Source: UBA9676 sp963741615
GTDB taxonomy: Bacteria > Actinomycetota > Actinomycetes > Streptosporangiales > Streptosporangiaceae
NCBI GenBank assembly: GCA_963741615.1
Contig: CAVUIU010000028.1
Span: 186,001-250,000 of the forward strand
DNA length: 64,000 nt
Direction: 5' to 3'
The stretch's first letter is position 1, and each line of letters begins with the position of its first letter. The notes beneath the pieces were generated by a model that worked only from the letters and a program-made list of their open reading frames with translations, ran no database searches and was not told where the DNA came from. The position numbers were made by a program, and so were the translations under genes. Shown here piece by piece: positions 17,284 through 25,475 of this stretch.

Positions 17284-18021
17284 CTAAGGCTGGTAGCGGT
17301 AGCCCATTCCGGGCTCGGTCAGCAGGTGGCGGGGCCGGGACGGGTCGGCCTCCAGCTTGCGGCGTAGCCCGGCCATGTGGAAGCGAAGGTAGTGGGTGTA
17401 GCGCTCGTATCCGGGTCCCCAGATCTCGGTGAGCAGCCGCTGGGTGCCCACCAGCTGCCCGGGATGGCGCAGCAAGATCTCCAGCAGGCGCCACTGGGTC
17501 GGCGTGAGCCGCACGGCCGTTGTGCCTTCGAGTGCGGTGTGCGCGACAAGATCGATCTCGTACTTGCCGATGGCCACCCTGACCGGCAGCGGTGCCGTGT
17601 CATCGCGGCGGAGCGCGGCCCGCAGCCGGGCGAGCAGTTCCTCCATCGAGAACGGCTTGGTGACGTAGTCGTCGGCGCCCGCGTCCAGGGCGGCGATCTT
17701 GTCCCCCGGCCCGGTGCGGCCGGACAGCACGATGACCGGCGCACGGGACCAGCCGCGCAGCCGGCTGATCACCTCGATCCCGTCCACGTCCGGCAGCCCG
17801 AGGTCGAGGATGACGGCGTCCGGTGGCCGCAGGCAGGCCTCGGCGAGCGCCTCCCGGCCGGTCGCGGCGGTGGTCACGTCGTACCGGCGCACCCGCAGGT
17901 TGATGCGCAGGGCGCGGAGCATCGCCGGCTCGTCCTCCACGACGAGCACCCGGGCCCGGGCCGGGGGCCGGGCAGCGGAGGTCCCAGGGTCACGTCCCGG
18001 AGCCTCCGCTGCCATCGTCAT
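17284..18021 (-). CDS. Second KdpE-like response regulator at the end of the kdp operon
   Basis: A 245-residue OmpR-type regulator. Receiver: VVEDEPAMLRALRINLRVRR, VILDLGLPDVDG, YVTKPFSMEELL; winged helix ending LTEPGMGYRYQP. It closely resembles the KdpE-type regulator at 13.0 kb in layout and in the end motif. Its ATG at 18021 lies 7 bases after the kdpC stop, so it is the last gene of kdpFABC. It has no kinase directly beside it; it may share the KdpD-type kinase. A 25-residue Ala/Pro/Arg N-terminal extension precedes the receiver. Confidence 0.87.
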   Translation of the reverse strand: MTMAAEAPGRDPGTSAARPPARARVLVVEDEPAMLRALRINLRVRRYDVTTAATGREALAEACLRPPDAVILDLGLPDVDGIEVISRLRGWSRAPVIVLSGRTGPGDKIAALDAGADDYVTKPFSMEELLARLRAALRRDDTAPLPVRVAIGKYEIDLVAHTALEGTTAVRLTPTQWRLLEILLRHPGQLVGTQRLLTEIWGPGYERYTHYLRFHMAGLRRKLEADPSRPRHLLTEPGMGYRYQP

Positions 18022-18028
18022 GCCCGGC

Positions 18029-18664
18029 TCAGTGCCCGGCCGGGAACTGCTGGTCAAGGGCGATGTTGAGGGTGAGCACGTTGACCCGTGGCTCGCCGAG
18101 GAACCCGAGCGTGCGTCCCTGGGTATTCTGCTGGACCAGCGCCCTGACCGCCGCCGGGCTGACGTGCCTGGCGGCCGCTACCCGGTTCACCTGGATGGCG
18201 GCGTTCTGCGGCGAGATGTAGGGGTCAAGGCCCGAGGCCGACGCGGTCACCGCGTCCGGCGGGATTTGCGAGATCTTGACGTGGTCGAACGCGGCGATCT
18301 GCTTCTGCCGGGTCTTGATCAGGTTCACCAGGACCGGGTTGGTCGGGCCCAGGTTGGAGGCCGCCGAGTAGAGCGGGTCGCAGCCGTAGTCGTTCTTGGC
18401 GCCGCTTGTCGCGTTGGACGGGCGGGGCTGGAAGTACTGCGGCAGCGGGTTGCCCTTGGCGTCCACGAACTCCTGGCAGAGCAGGCTGGAGCCGACCACC
18501 CGCCCGTGATAGCTGATCGGCGAGCCGTTGGCCTGCTTGTGGAAGGCCGCCTGGGCGATGCCGAACATGACCACCGGGTAGATGATCCCGCAGATCACGG
18601 TGAAGATAAGCAGGCCGCGCAGCGCTGCGATGAGCTGCCGGACGGTGCTGGGAAGACGGTTCAT
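18029..18664 (-). CDS. kdpC: K+-transporting ATPase subunit C
   Basis: A 211-residue protein with one N-terminal helix (LIAALRGLLIFTVICGIIYP) and an outer domain containing the conserved QPRPSNAT and VTASASGLDPYISPQNA blocks. KdpC holds the KdpA-KdpB complex together and helps ATP and K+ binding. It starts 6 bases after the kdpB stop. Confidence 0.96.
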   Translation of the reverse strand: MNRLPSTVRQLIAALRGLLIFTVICGIIYPVVMFGIAQAAFHKQANGSPISYHGRVVGSSLLCQEFVDAKGNPLPQYFQPRPSNATSGAKNDYGCDPLYSAASNLGPTNPVLVNLIKTRQKQIAAFDHVKISQIPPDAVTASASGLDPYISPQNAAIQVNRVAAARHVSPAAVRALVQQNTQGRTLGFLGEPRVNVLTLNIALDQQFPAGH

Positions 18665-18670
18665 GTCAGA

Positions 18671-20800
18671 TCAACCACCGAATCCTGGGATGTATTGGAC
18701 GACGAGGTCGATGGCCCAGATGCCGATGAACGGGATGATGAGCCCGCCGATGCCGTAGACCAGCAGGTTCCGGCGGAGCATCGACGATGCCGAGGCCGGC
18801 CGGTACCGCACGCCGCGCAGCGCCAGCGGGATCAGCGCGACGATGATCAGGGCGTTGAAGATGATCGCCGAGGTGATCGCCGACTCCGGGGTGGCCAGGT
18901 GCAAGATGTTGAGCTTGGCCAGGCCGGGGAACACGGCCGAGAACATCGCGGGGATGATGGCGAAGTACTTGGCCACGTCGTTGGTGATGGAGAAGGTGGT
19001 CAGCGCGCCGCGGGTGATCAGCAGCTGCTTGCCGATCTCGACGATCTCGATGAGCTTGGTCGGGTTGGAGTCCAGGTCCACCATGTTCCCGGCCTCCTTG
19101 GCGGCCGAGGTGCCGGTGTTCATGGCCACGCCGACGTCGGCCTGGGCGAGCGCCGGGGCGTCGTTGGTGCCGTCCCCGGTCATCGCGACCAGCTTGCCGC
19201 CTTCCTGCTCCTTGCGGATCAGGGCCATCTTGTCTTCCGGTGTCGCCTCGGCGAGGAAGTCGTCCACGCCGGACTCGTCCGCGATCGCCTTGGCGGTCAG
19301 CGGGTTGTCACCGGTGATCATGACGGTGCGGATGCCCATCTTGCGCATCTCGTCGAACCGCTCGGAGATGCCCTCCTTGACGATGTCCTTGAGGTGGATC
19401 ACGCCGAGGGCGCGGGCCGTGCCGTTGGACCGTTCGGCGACGACCAGCGGGGTGCCGCCGGCCGAGGAGATGCCGTCCACGAGCTGGCCTAGCTCCCCGG
19501 CAGGAGTGCCGCCGGATTCTCTGATCCACTCGCGGACCGAGCTGGAGGCGCCCTTGCGCACCTGGCGGCCGTCGGCGAGGTCGATGCCGCTCATCCGGGT
19601 CTGCGCGGTGAACTCGACGTAGTCCGCGCCCTGCAGTTCACCTTCGTGGCGTTCGCGCAGCCCGTACCGCTCCTTGGCGAGCACCACGACCGAGCGGCCC
19701 TCTGGGGTGTAGTCGGCCATGGACGATAGCTGCGCCGCGTCGGCAAGTTCCGCGGCGGTGACGCCGCCGACCGGCAGGAACTCGCTGGCCTGCCGGTTGC
19801 CGATGGTGATGGTGCCGGTCTTGTCCAGCAGCAGCGTGTTGACGTCGCCGGCCGCTTCCACGGCGCGGCCGGACATGGCCAGCACGTTGCGCTGCACCAG
19901 CCGGTCCATGCCCGCGATGCCGATCGCCGACAGCAGCGCGCCGATCGTGGTCGGGATCAGCGCTACCAGCAGGGCGACGAGGATGACCAGGCTCTGCGGC
20001 GCCTTGGAGTAGAACGCCATCGGCTGCAGGGTGACCACCGCGAGCATGAAGATGATCGTGAGCGCGGCGAGCAGGATGTTCAGCGCGAGCTCGTTCGGCG
20101 TCTTCTGCCGCTGCGCGCCCTCGACCAGGGCGATCATCCGGTCGATGAAGGTCTCGCCGGGCTTGGAGGTGATCTGCACCACGATCCGGTCGGACAGCAC
20201 CTTGGTGCCGCCGGTGACCGCGGACCGGTCGCCGCCTGACTCGCGGATCACGGGCGCGGACTCGCCGGTGATCGCCGACTCATCCACCGAGGCGACTCCC
20301 TCGACGACGTCTCCGTCGCCGGGGATGATCTGGCCGGCCTCGACCACGACGTGGTCACCGAGCGTGAGCTGGGTGCCCGGAACCTCCTCCTCACGCAGAT
20401 CCGCGTCCGTTTGCCCGGGCCGCCAGTCGGCGAGCCGGCGGGCCACGGTCTCCCGCTTGGTCCGGCGCAGCGTCTCGGCCTGGGCCTTGCCGCGCCCCTC
20501 GGCCACGGCTTCGGCCAGGTTGGCGAAGACCACGGTCAGCCACAGCCAGACCACGATCGTCCAGTTGAAGACCGACGGCTTGGTGATGGCGGTGTAGGTG
20601 GTCAGTGCGGCGCCGACCTCGACGACGAACATGACCGGGTTCTTGAGCTGGACCCGTGGGTCCAGCTTCTTGAACGCGTCCGGAGTTGCCTTCCAGAGCG
20701 TCCTGGCGTCGAGCAGGCCGCCGCCGACCCGGCTCGGCTGGCCGCCGCCCACGGTCTTGCCCGCACCGGCCGGGACCTCTGGTGTGGTGGTGACAGACAT
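18671..20800 (-). CDS. kdpB: K+-transporting P-type ATPase subunit B
   Basis: A 709-residue P-type ATPase that powers high-affinity K+ uptake. Seen: TGESAPVIRESGGDRS (actuator), LLLDKTGTITIGNR (phosphorylated Asp), MITGDNPLTAKAIA, and AMTGDGTNDAPALAQADVGV (hinge). The characteristic SITNDVAKYFAIIPAMF lies in a C-terminal helix. Start and kdpA stop overlap as TGATG. Confidence 0.98.
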   Translation of the reverse strand: MSVTTTPEVPAGAGKTVGGGQPSRVGGGLLDARTLWKATPDAFKKLDPRVQLKNPVMFVVEVGAALTTYTAITKPSVFNWTIVVWLWLTVVFANLAEAVAEGRGKAQAETLRRTKRETVARRLADWRPGQTDADLREEEVPGTQLTLGDHVVVEAGQIIPGDGDVVEGVASVDESAITGESAPVIRESGGDRSAVTGGTKVLSDRIVVQITSKPGETFIDRMIALVEGAQRQKTPNELALNILLAALTIIFMLAVVTLQPMAFYSKAPQSLVILVALLVALIPTTIGALLSAIGIAGMDRLVQRNVLAMSGRAVEAAGDVNTLLLDKTGTITIGNRQASEFLPVGGVTAAELADAAQLSSMADYTPEGRSVVVLAKERYGLRERHEGELQGADYVEFTAQTRMSGIDLADGRQVRKGASSSVREWIRESGGTPAGELGQLVDGISSAGGTPLVVAERSNGTARALGVIHLKDIVKEGISERFDEMRKMGIRTVMITGDNPLTAKAIADESGVDDFLAEATPEDKMALIRKEQEGGKLVAMTGDGTNDAPALAQADVGVAMNTGTSAAKEAGNMVDLDSNPTKLIEIVEIGKQLLITRGALTTFSITNDVAKYFAIIPAMFSAVFPGLAKLNILHLATPESAITSAIIFNALIIVALIPLALRGVRYRPASASSMLRRNLLVYGIGGLIIPFIGIWAIDLVVQYIPGFGG

Positions 20801-22461
20801 CAGTGCAGTCCTTCTGCGAACGGGCCCAGCGCGAGCGCGGGGAAGTAGGTCAGGCCGACCAGGATGAGGATGACGCCGACGAGCATGCCGACGAACAGCG
20901 GTGTCCGGGTGTCCAGCGTGCCCGCGCTCGCGGGCACCGGTTGCTGCCGGGCCAGCGAGCCGGCCAGGCCGAGCGCGAAGATCTCCGGTACGAATCTGCC
21001 GAGCAGCATCACGATGCCGCCGAGCGTGTTGTACCAGGGGGTATTCGTCGTCAGGCCGGCGAACGCGGAGCCGTTGTTGTTCGCCTCGGACGCGAACGCG
21101 TACATGATCTCGGTCAGGCCATGCGGTCCTGGGTTGAGTATCGATGCCTGCGGAACCTTCAGCCCGATGGACAGTCCCGCCGCGACCAGGGTGACGGTGG
21201 GAAGTGTCAGGAAGTACAGCGCCGCGTACTTCATCTCGGTGGGCCGGATCTTCTTGCCGATGTATTCCGGCGTCCGGCCGACCATCAGCCCGGCAACGAA
21301 CACCGTGACCATCGCCAGCACCAGAATGCCGTACAACCCGGCGCCGACACCGCCAGGGGCGATCTCGCCGAGGGCGATGTCGAACAGGGCGATGCCGCCG
21401 CCGAACGGGGTGAACGAGTCATGGAACGAGTTCACCGAACCGGTCGAGGTGACCGTGGTCGAGGCCGCGAACAGCGAGGACCCGGGCGTGCCGAAGGCGA
21501 CGTTCTTGCCTTCCATCGCGCCGTGCGCGAGTTGCGGGGCGACGCCGGCCCCCTGTGCCTCGAAGAAGCTGATCCCGCCGACCGCGGCCAGCCAGATGAT
21601 CACCATGACCGCGAGCAGCGCGTAGCCCTGCCGGTTGTCCTTGACCATCTTGCCGAACGTGCGCGGCAGCGCGAACGCCGTCAGCAGCAGGAGGAAGATC
21701 TCAAACAAGTTCGTGAACGGGTTCGGGCTCTCGAACGGGTGCGAGGAGTTGGCGTTGAAGAAGCCGCCCCCGTTGTTCCCCGCGTCCTTGATGACCTCCT
21801 GCGAGGCGACCGGGCCGCCAACGATCGTCTGGTGCGCGCCGGACAGGGTGGTCACCGTGTGGTAGGAGGAGAAGTTGTCGATGACGCCGCTCGCGGCGAG
21901 GATCAGCCCGCCGACGATGGCCAGCGGGATCAGGTACCGGATCGTGATCCTGGTCACGTCCACCCAGAAGTTGCCGAGCTTGTCGGTCCTGGACCGGATG
22001 AACCCGCGCACCATTGCGATCGCGACCACGATGCCGACCGCGGCGGACAGGAAGTTCTGCACCGCCAGGCCGCCCATCTGGGTCAGGTAGCCCATCGTGG
22101 ACTCGCCGGAGTAGTTCTGCCAGTTGGTGTTGGTCACGAACGAGGCAGCGGTGTTCCAGGCCAGCGCGGGCGGCACATTCGCCATGCCCAGCGACAGCAG
22201 CAGGTAGTGCTGCAGCCGCTCAAGGCCATACAGGAACAGCACGCTGACCGCGGAGAACGCCAGCATGGAGCGCAGATACGAGCTCCATTTCTGGTCGGCG
22301 GACGGGTCGATGCCGATCAGCTTGTAGAGGCCGCGCTCGACCCGCCAGTGCTTGTCGGTGGTGAAGACGTGGGCCATGTAGTTGCCGACCGGTATGTAGC
22401 ACGCGGCCAGCGCGGCCACCAGCAAGGCGAGCTGCAGCCAGCCCGCAGCAGCACTACTCAT
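20800..22461 (-). CDS. kdpA: K+-transporting ATPase subunit A
   Basis: A 553-residue membrane protein, the K+ channel-like subunit of KdpFABC. Selectivity-filter segments are visible, including SFVTNTNWQNYSGEST, DAGNNGGGFFNANSSHPFE and ASEANNNGSAFAG. About ten helices are expected, as in the family. The start overlaps the kdpF stop by one base (TGATG). Confidence 0.98.
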   Translation of the reverse strand: MSSAAAGWLQLALLVAALAACYIPVGNYMAHVFTTDKHWRVERGLYKLIGIDPSADQKWSSYLRSMLAFSAVSVLFLYGLERLQHYLLLSLGMANVPPALAWNTAASFVTNTNWQNYSGESTMGYLTQMGGLAVQNFLSAAVGIVVAIAMVRGFIRSRTDKLGNFWVDVTRITIRYLIPLAIVGGLILAASGVIDNFSSYHTVTTLSGAHQTIVGGPVASQEVIKDAGNNGGGFFNANSSHPFESPNPFTNLFEIFLLLLTAFALPRTFGKMVKDNRQGYALLAVMVIIWLAAVGGISFFEAQGAGVAPQLAHGAMEGKNVAFGTPGSSLFAASTTVTSTGSVNSFHDSFTPFGGGIALFDIALGEIAPGGVGAGLYGILVLAMVTVFVAGLMVGRTPEYIGKKIRPTEMKYAALYFLTLPTVTLVAAGLSIGLKVPQASILNPGPHGLTEIMYAFASEANNNGSAFAGLTTNTPWYNTLGGIVMLLGRFVPEIFALGLAGSLARQQPVPASAGTLDTRTPLFVGMLVGVILILVGLTYFPALALGPFAEGLH

Positions 22462-22550
22462 CAGAACCTCTCAGGCAGCACGAGGGCCACGAACAGGTAG
22501 ATAGTCAGCAGGACGCCGCCGATCAGGCCGATCCAGTTCTCAGCGCTCAA
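22461..22550 (-). CDS. kdpF: K+-transporting ATPase subunit F
   Basis: A 29-residue single-helix peptide beginning (M)SAENWIGLIGGVLLTIYL and ending VLPERF. Length and the ending match the actinobacterial KdpF type. The start is TTG at 22550 with AAGGGGGG about 10 bases upstream. KdpF stabilises the complex. It overlaps an upstream 29-codon ORF by 11 bases and kdpA by one. Confidence 0.88.
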   Translation of the reverse strand: MSAENWIGLIGGVLLTIYLFVALVLPERF

Positions 22551-22629
22551 ACCGCTCGACCCCCCTTATCAGGAGCCACAGCGCCGCGAAGACGACGATC
22601 GTCAGGCCGATGTAGAGAAGGTCGAGCAC
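22540..22629 (-). CDS. 29-residue membrane peptide upstream of kdpF
   Basis: A GTG start at 22629 preceded by a near-perfect AGGAGGACCT opens a 29-codon frame: (M)LDLLYIGLTIVVFAALWLL then IRGVERFER. It is one hydrophobic helix with a basic cytoplasmic-looking end. Its stop lies within kdpF, so translation of the two is coupled. The best ribosome-binding site of the kdp operon belongs to this ORF, which argues it is really translated, either as a leader that primes kdpF translation or as a small KdpFABC-associated subunit. The function is unknown. Confidence 0.7.
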   Translation of the reverse strand: MLDLLYIGLTIVVFAALWLLIRGVERFER

Positions 22630-22711
22630 AGGTCCTCCTAGCGTTCGGGGGGCGTGAGCGCACCCCGATGGCACTCGATGACCTCAGTGAACCTCCTGGA
22701 ACCGGCCATAA

Positions 22712-22772
22712 GCCGCATCCATGCGGCACCCATGCACCGCGGTGAGAGTTCCTAACAAGTCCCATGCGGCAC
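22712..22772. promoter_or_regulatory. Candidate operators between kdp and kimA
   Basis: A perfect dyad GCCGCAT-CC-ATGCGGC lies at 22712-22727. The 11-mer CCATGCGGCAC occurs at 22719-22729 and again at 22762-22772, 43 bp apart, about four helical turns. They sit in the 250-bp region between the divergent kdp operon and the KimA-type gene, so one regulator (for example a KdpE-type protein) could serve both sides. No c-di-AMP riboswitch fold was recognised by eye. Confidence 0.4.
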
Positions 22773-22882
22773 GCGCGGTCCCTGGGCATGTCCTGTGATC
22801 GCGCTGCTGATGCCAGCTCTCCGGAGCGACCCAGCCGCCGTAAGGTGTAAGGCCGACGGGCGCTGTGGGGAGGCCGGTAACG

Positions 22883-24730
22883 GTGCGCACAGGCAGCAGA
22901 CAGGGGCCAGGCCCGGGTGATGCGGCCGGGGACCGGTCCCGGCTGACCGCACTGCAGGGCCTCGCCGCCCTGTCGCTCGACGCGCTGTCGTCGGTCGCCT
23001 ACGGCCCCGAGGCGATCGTTATCGTGCTGGTCGCCGCGGGGTCGGCCGGTCTTGAGTACACGGTCCCGGTGACGGGGGCCATCGCGGCGCTGCTGGCGGT
23101 GCTGGTGATCTCCTACCGGCAGGTGATCGCGGCCTTCCCCACCGGCGGTGGCGCCTATGCCGTGGCGCGCACCCATCTGGGGCGCCAGCCCAGCCTGGTC
23201 GCCGCCGCATCCTTGATCATCGACTATGTGCTGAACGCGGCTGTCGGGGTCTCCGCCGGGATCGCGGCGCTGACATCGGCGTTCCCGGTGCTCTACGGGG
23301 CGCGGGTCTGGCTGTGCCTGGCGGCGCTCGCGCTCATCACGGCGATCAACCTGCGCGGGGTCGCCGAATCCGCGCGGGCGTTCATGGTGCCGACGATCCT
23401 GTTCATCGCCGCGATCGGCACGGTGATCGTGGCCGGTCTGGTGCGCAGCCACCCGGCCGTGCCACCCAGCCACGCCCCTTATCAGGCGACCGAGGCGGTG
23501 GGCGTGCTCCTGCTCCTGAAGGCGTTCGCGTCCGGCTGCTCCGCGCTGACCGGCGTGGAGGCGATCGCCAACGCGGTGCCCGCCTTCCGCACGCCGCGGG
23601 CACGCCGGGCCCAGCACACCGAGGTCATGCTCGGCGTGCTGCTCGGCGTGATGCTCATCGGCCTGGCCGTCCTGATCCGCAAGTTCCATATCGGCCCGGT
23701 GGCGGGGACGACCGTGCTTGCCGAGCTGACCAACGCGTCTGTGGGCCACAACGTCATCTTCTTCGCGGTGCAGATGATCACGCTCGTGCTGCTCACGCTG
23801 GCCGCGAACACCTCGTTCGGCGGCCTGCCGGTGCTGCTGAGCCTGCTGGCCAGGGACAACTTCCTGCCCCACCTTTTCTTCCTGCGGGCCGACCGGCAGG
23901 TGCACCGCTACGGCGTCGGTGTGCTCGCGGCGCTGGCGGCTGTCCTGCTCGTCGCCGCGCGGGGCAACACCCAGGCGCTGGTGCCGGTCTTCGCGATCGG
24001 CGTGTTCGTCGGCTTCACCCTCGCCCAGGTCGGCATGGTCCGGCACTGGCACGTCCATCGCGACCCCGGGTGGCGCTGGCGGGCGGGAATCAACGGCGGC
24101 GGCGCCGTGGCCTCCGCGGCCGCCGCCGTCATCGAGCTGATCAGCAAGTTCGCCCTGGGCGGCTGGCTGGTGTGCGTCACCATCCCGGCGCTGGTGCTGA
24201 TGTTCGCCCGCATCCACCGCAGCTACGACCGCATCGGCACCCTGCTGGAACTGGGCAAGCGGCCGGCGCCGCCGCACCGGGAGCACTCACTGGTGATAGT
24301 CCCGGTGGGCGCGGTGTCCCGGCTGACCTCCGAAGCGATCTCAGCCGCCCTTTCCCTCGGCGACGAGGTCATCGCCGTCACCGTCTCCTATGGCGACCCG
24401 GAAGACGCCGAGCCCGACGAGGAGTTCCCTCAGATGTGGAACAGCTGGCACCCCAACGTCCCGCTGACCACACTGCACACCCGGCACCGGTCCCTGGCGC
24501 CGCCGATCGTGGACTACCTGCGCGATATCGAGGCGCAGGACCAGCGCCGGCGCCTGGTCGTCCTCATCCCCGAAGTGCGGTCGGCCCGGCCCTGGCAGCA
24601 GATCCTGCACAACCAGCGCGGAGTCGTGCTGGACCGGGCGATCAGGCGGGGCACGCAGAACGTGGTCATCTGCCGGCTCAGGTTCAGCCTGAGCACCTGG
24701 GACGCCCCGCCACGGGAACCCTCGCAGTGA
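22883..24730 (+). CDS. kimA: KimA-type potassium transporter (APC superfamily)
   Basis: A 615-residue protein with about 12 helices and a soluble C-terminal USP-like domain. Segments match Bacillus KimA (YdaO) as I know it: LTALQGLAALSLDALSSVAY, then AFPTGGGAYAVART, GCSALTGVEAIANAVPAF, ARDNFLPHLFFLRADR, and, in the soluble part, TRHRSLAPPIVDYL and WQQILHNQRG. KimA is a high-affinity K+/H+ symporter. The GTG at 22883 follows GGGGAGG at good spacing. Its place opposite kdpFABC supports the K+ role. Many annotations would just call it an APC permease. Confidence 0.85.
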   Translation: MRTGSRQGPGPGDAAGDRSRLTALQGLAALSLDALSSVAYGPEAIVIVLVAAGSAGLEYTVPVTGAIAALLAVLVISYRQVIAAFPTGGGAYAVARTHLGRQPSLVAAASLIIDYVLNAAVGVSAGIAALTSAFPVLYGARVWLCLAALALITAINLRGVAESARAFMVPTILFIAAIGTVIVAGLVRSHPAVPPSHAPYQATEAVGVLLLLKAFASGCSALTGVEAIANAVPAFRTPRARRAQHTEVMLGVLLGVMLIGLAVLIRKFHIGPVAGTTVLAELTNASVGHNVIFFAVQMITLVLLTLAANTSFGGLPVLLSLLARDNFLPHLFFLRADRQVHRYGVGVLAALAAVLLVAARGNTQALVPVFAIGVFVGFTLAQVGMVRHWHVHRDPGWRWRAGINGGGAVASAAAAVIELISKFALGGWLVCVTIPALVLMFARIHRSYDRIGTLLELGKRPAPPHREHSLVIVPVGAVSRLTSEAISAALSLGDEVIAVTVSYGDPEDAEPDEEFPQMWNSWHPNVPLTTLHTRHRSLAPPIVDYLRDIEAQDQRRRLVVLIPEVRSARPWQQILHNQRGVVLDRAIRRGTQNVVICRLRFSLSTWDAPPREPSQ

Positions 24731-24743
24731 GGGAGGCACCGGG

Positions 24744-25454
24744 TCAGCCCGGCGGGATCAGGTTCCGCACGCCCAGTTCGTCGGCGCGGGCGAGCAGGTC
24801 GGCGGGGTCGGCGTAGACACGGTAGGCGCCGGCGCGTTCCAGTTCCTCCCGGCCGTAGCCGCCGGACATGACGCCGATCCCCAGCGCCCCGGCCCGCCGG
24901 GCGGCCAGCAGGTCCCAGACGCTGTCGCCGACCACGTAGGCGTACCTGGGCTCCACCCCCAGCAGGGCCGCCGCGGCGAGGAACAGGTCCGGGTCGGGTT
25001 TGGCATGGGCCACCATGTCCCTGGTCACCATCGGCGCGTCATCGGGCAGCCCGAGCATGGCCAGTGCGCGGTGGGCGGTGGCCCGGTAGCCGCTGGTCGC
25101 GATCGCCCAGCCCACCTTGCGCTCAGTGAGCGCGGCGAGCAGGTCCGCCGCCCCGGGCAGTGGCCGCACGGTATCGGCCTGGGCCAGGTACTCGTCCTTG
25201 TGCGCCTCCTGCAGCATGGCGATGTCCGCCTCGGACAGCGTGCGGCCGGTCTCGCGGAGCAGGGCGGACACGAACAGGCCGCCGCTCATGCCGATCCGGC
25301 GGTGGATCCGCCACACCGACAGATCGATGTCAAGCCGGGACAGGGCCGCCCGCCAGGCGATGACGTGCTGGTACACGCTGTCGATGAGGGTCCCGTCCAG
25401 GTCGAACAGGAACGCGGGCGCGGGTGGTTCTTGGTAGCTGGCCGGAGCGGTCAT
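24744..25454 (-). CDS. HAD-superfamily phosphatase (beta-phosphoglucomutase/phosphoglycolate phosphatase-like)
   Basis: A 236-residue haloacid dehalogenase. Motif I FLFDLDGTLIDS carries the nucleophile Asp, motif II is AIATSGYRA, motif III the Lys in AHAKPDPDLF, and motif IV VVGDSVWDLLAARRAG. The cap insert after motif I is of the small helical type. Such enzymes remove phosphate from small metabolites; the substrate is not predictable here. It converges closely on the KimA-type gene (13 bases between stops). Confidence 0.9.
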   Translation of the reverse strand: MTAPASYQEPPAPAFLFDLDGTLIDSVYQHVIAWRAALSRLDIDLSVWRIHRRIGMSGGLFVSALLRETGRTLSEADIAMLQEAHKDEYLAQADTVRPLPGAADLLAALTERKVGWAIATSGYRATAHRALAMLGLPDDAPMVTRDMVAHAKPDPDLFLAAAALLGVEPRYAYVVGDSVWDLLAARRAGALGIGVMSGGYGREELERAGAYRVYADPADLLARADELGVRNLIPPG

Positions 25455-25475
25455 GCCACCAAGTCTGCCCTGGCG

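Noticed and set aside
20803..22500. 565-codon forward frame opposite kdpA
   Set aside because: Antisense shadow without recognisable motifs; KdpA is complete on the other strand.
22630..22882. c-di-AMP (ydaO-type) riboswitch before kimA
   Set aside because: KimA genes often have one in Bacilli, but the conserved sequence was not recognised by eye; a covariance-model search would settle it.
22547..24286. 579-codon reverse frame opposite the KimA-type gene
   Set aside because: Antisense shadow; would also overlap the kdp leader region and shows no protein family.
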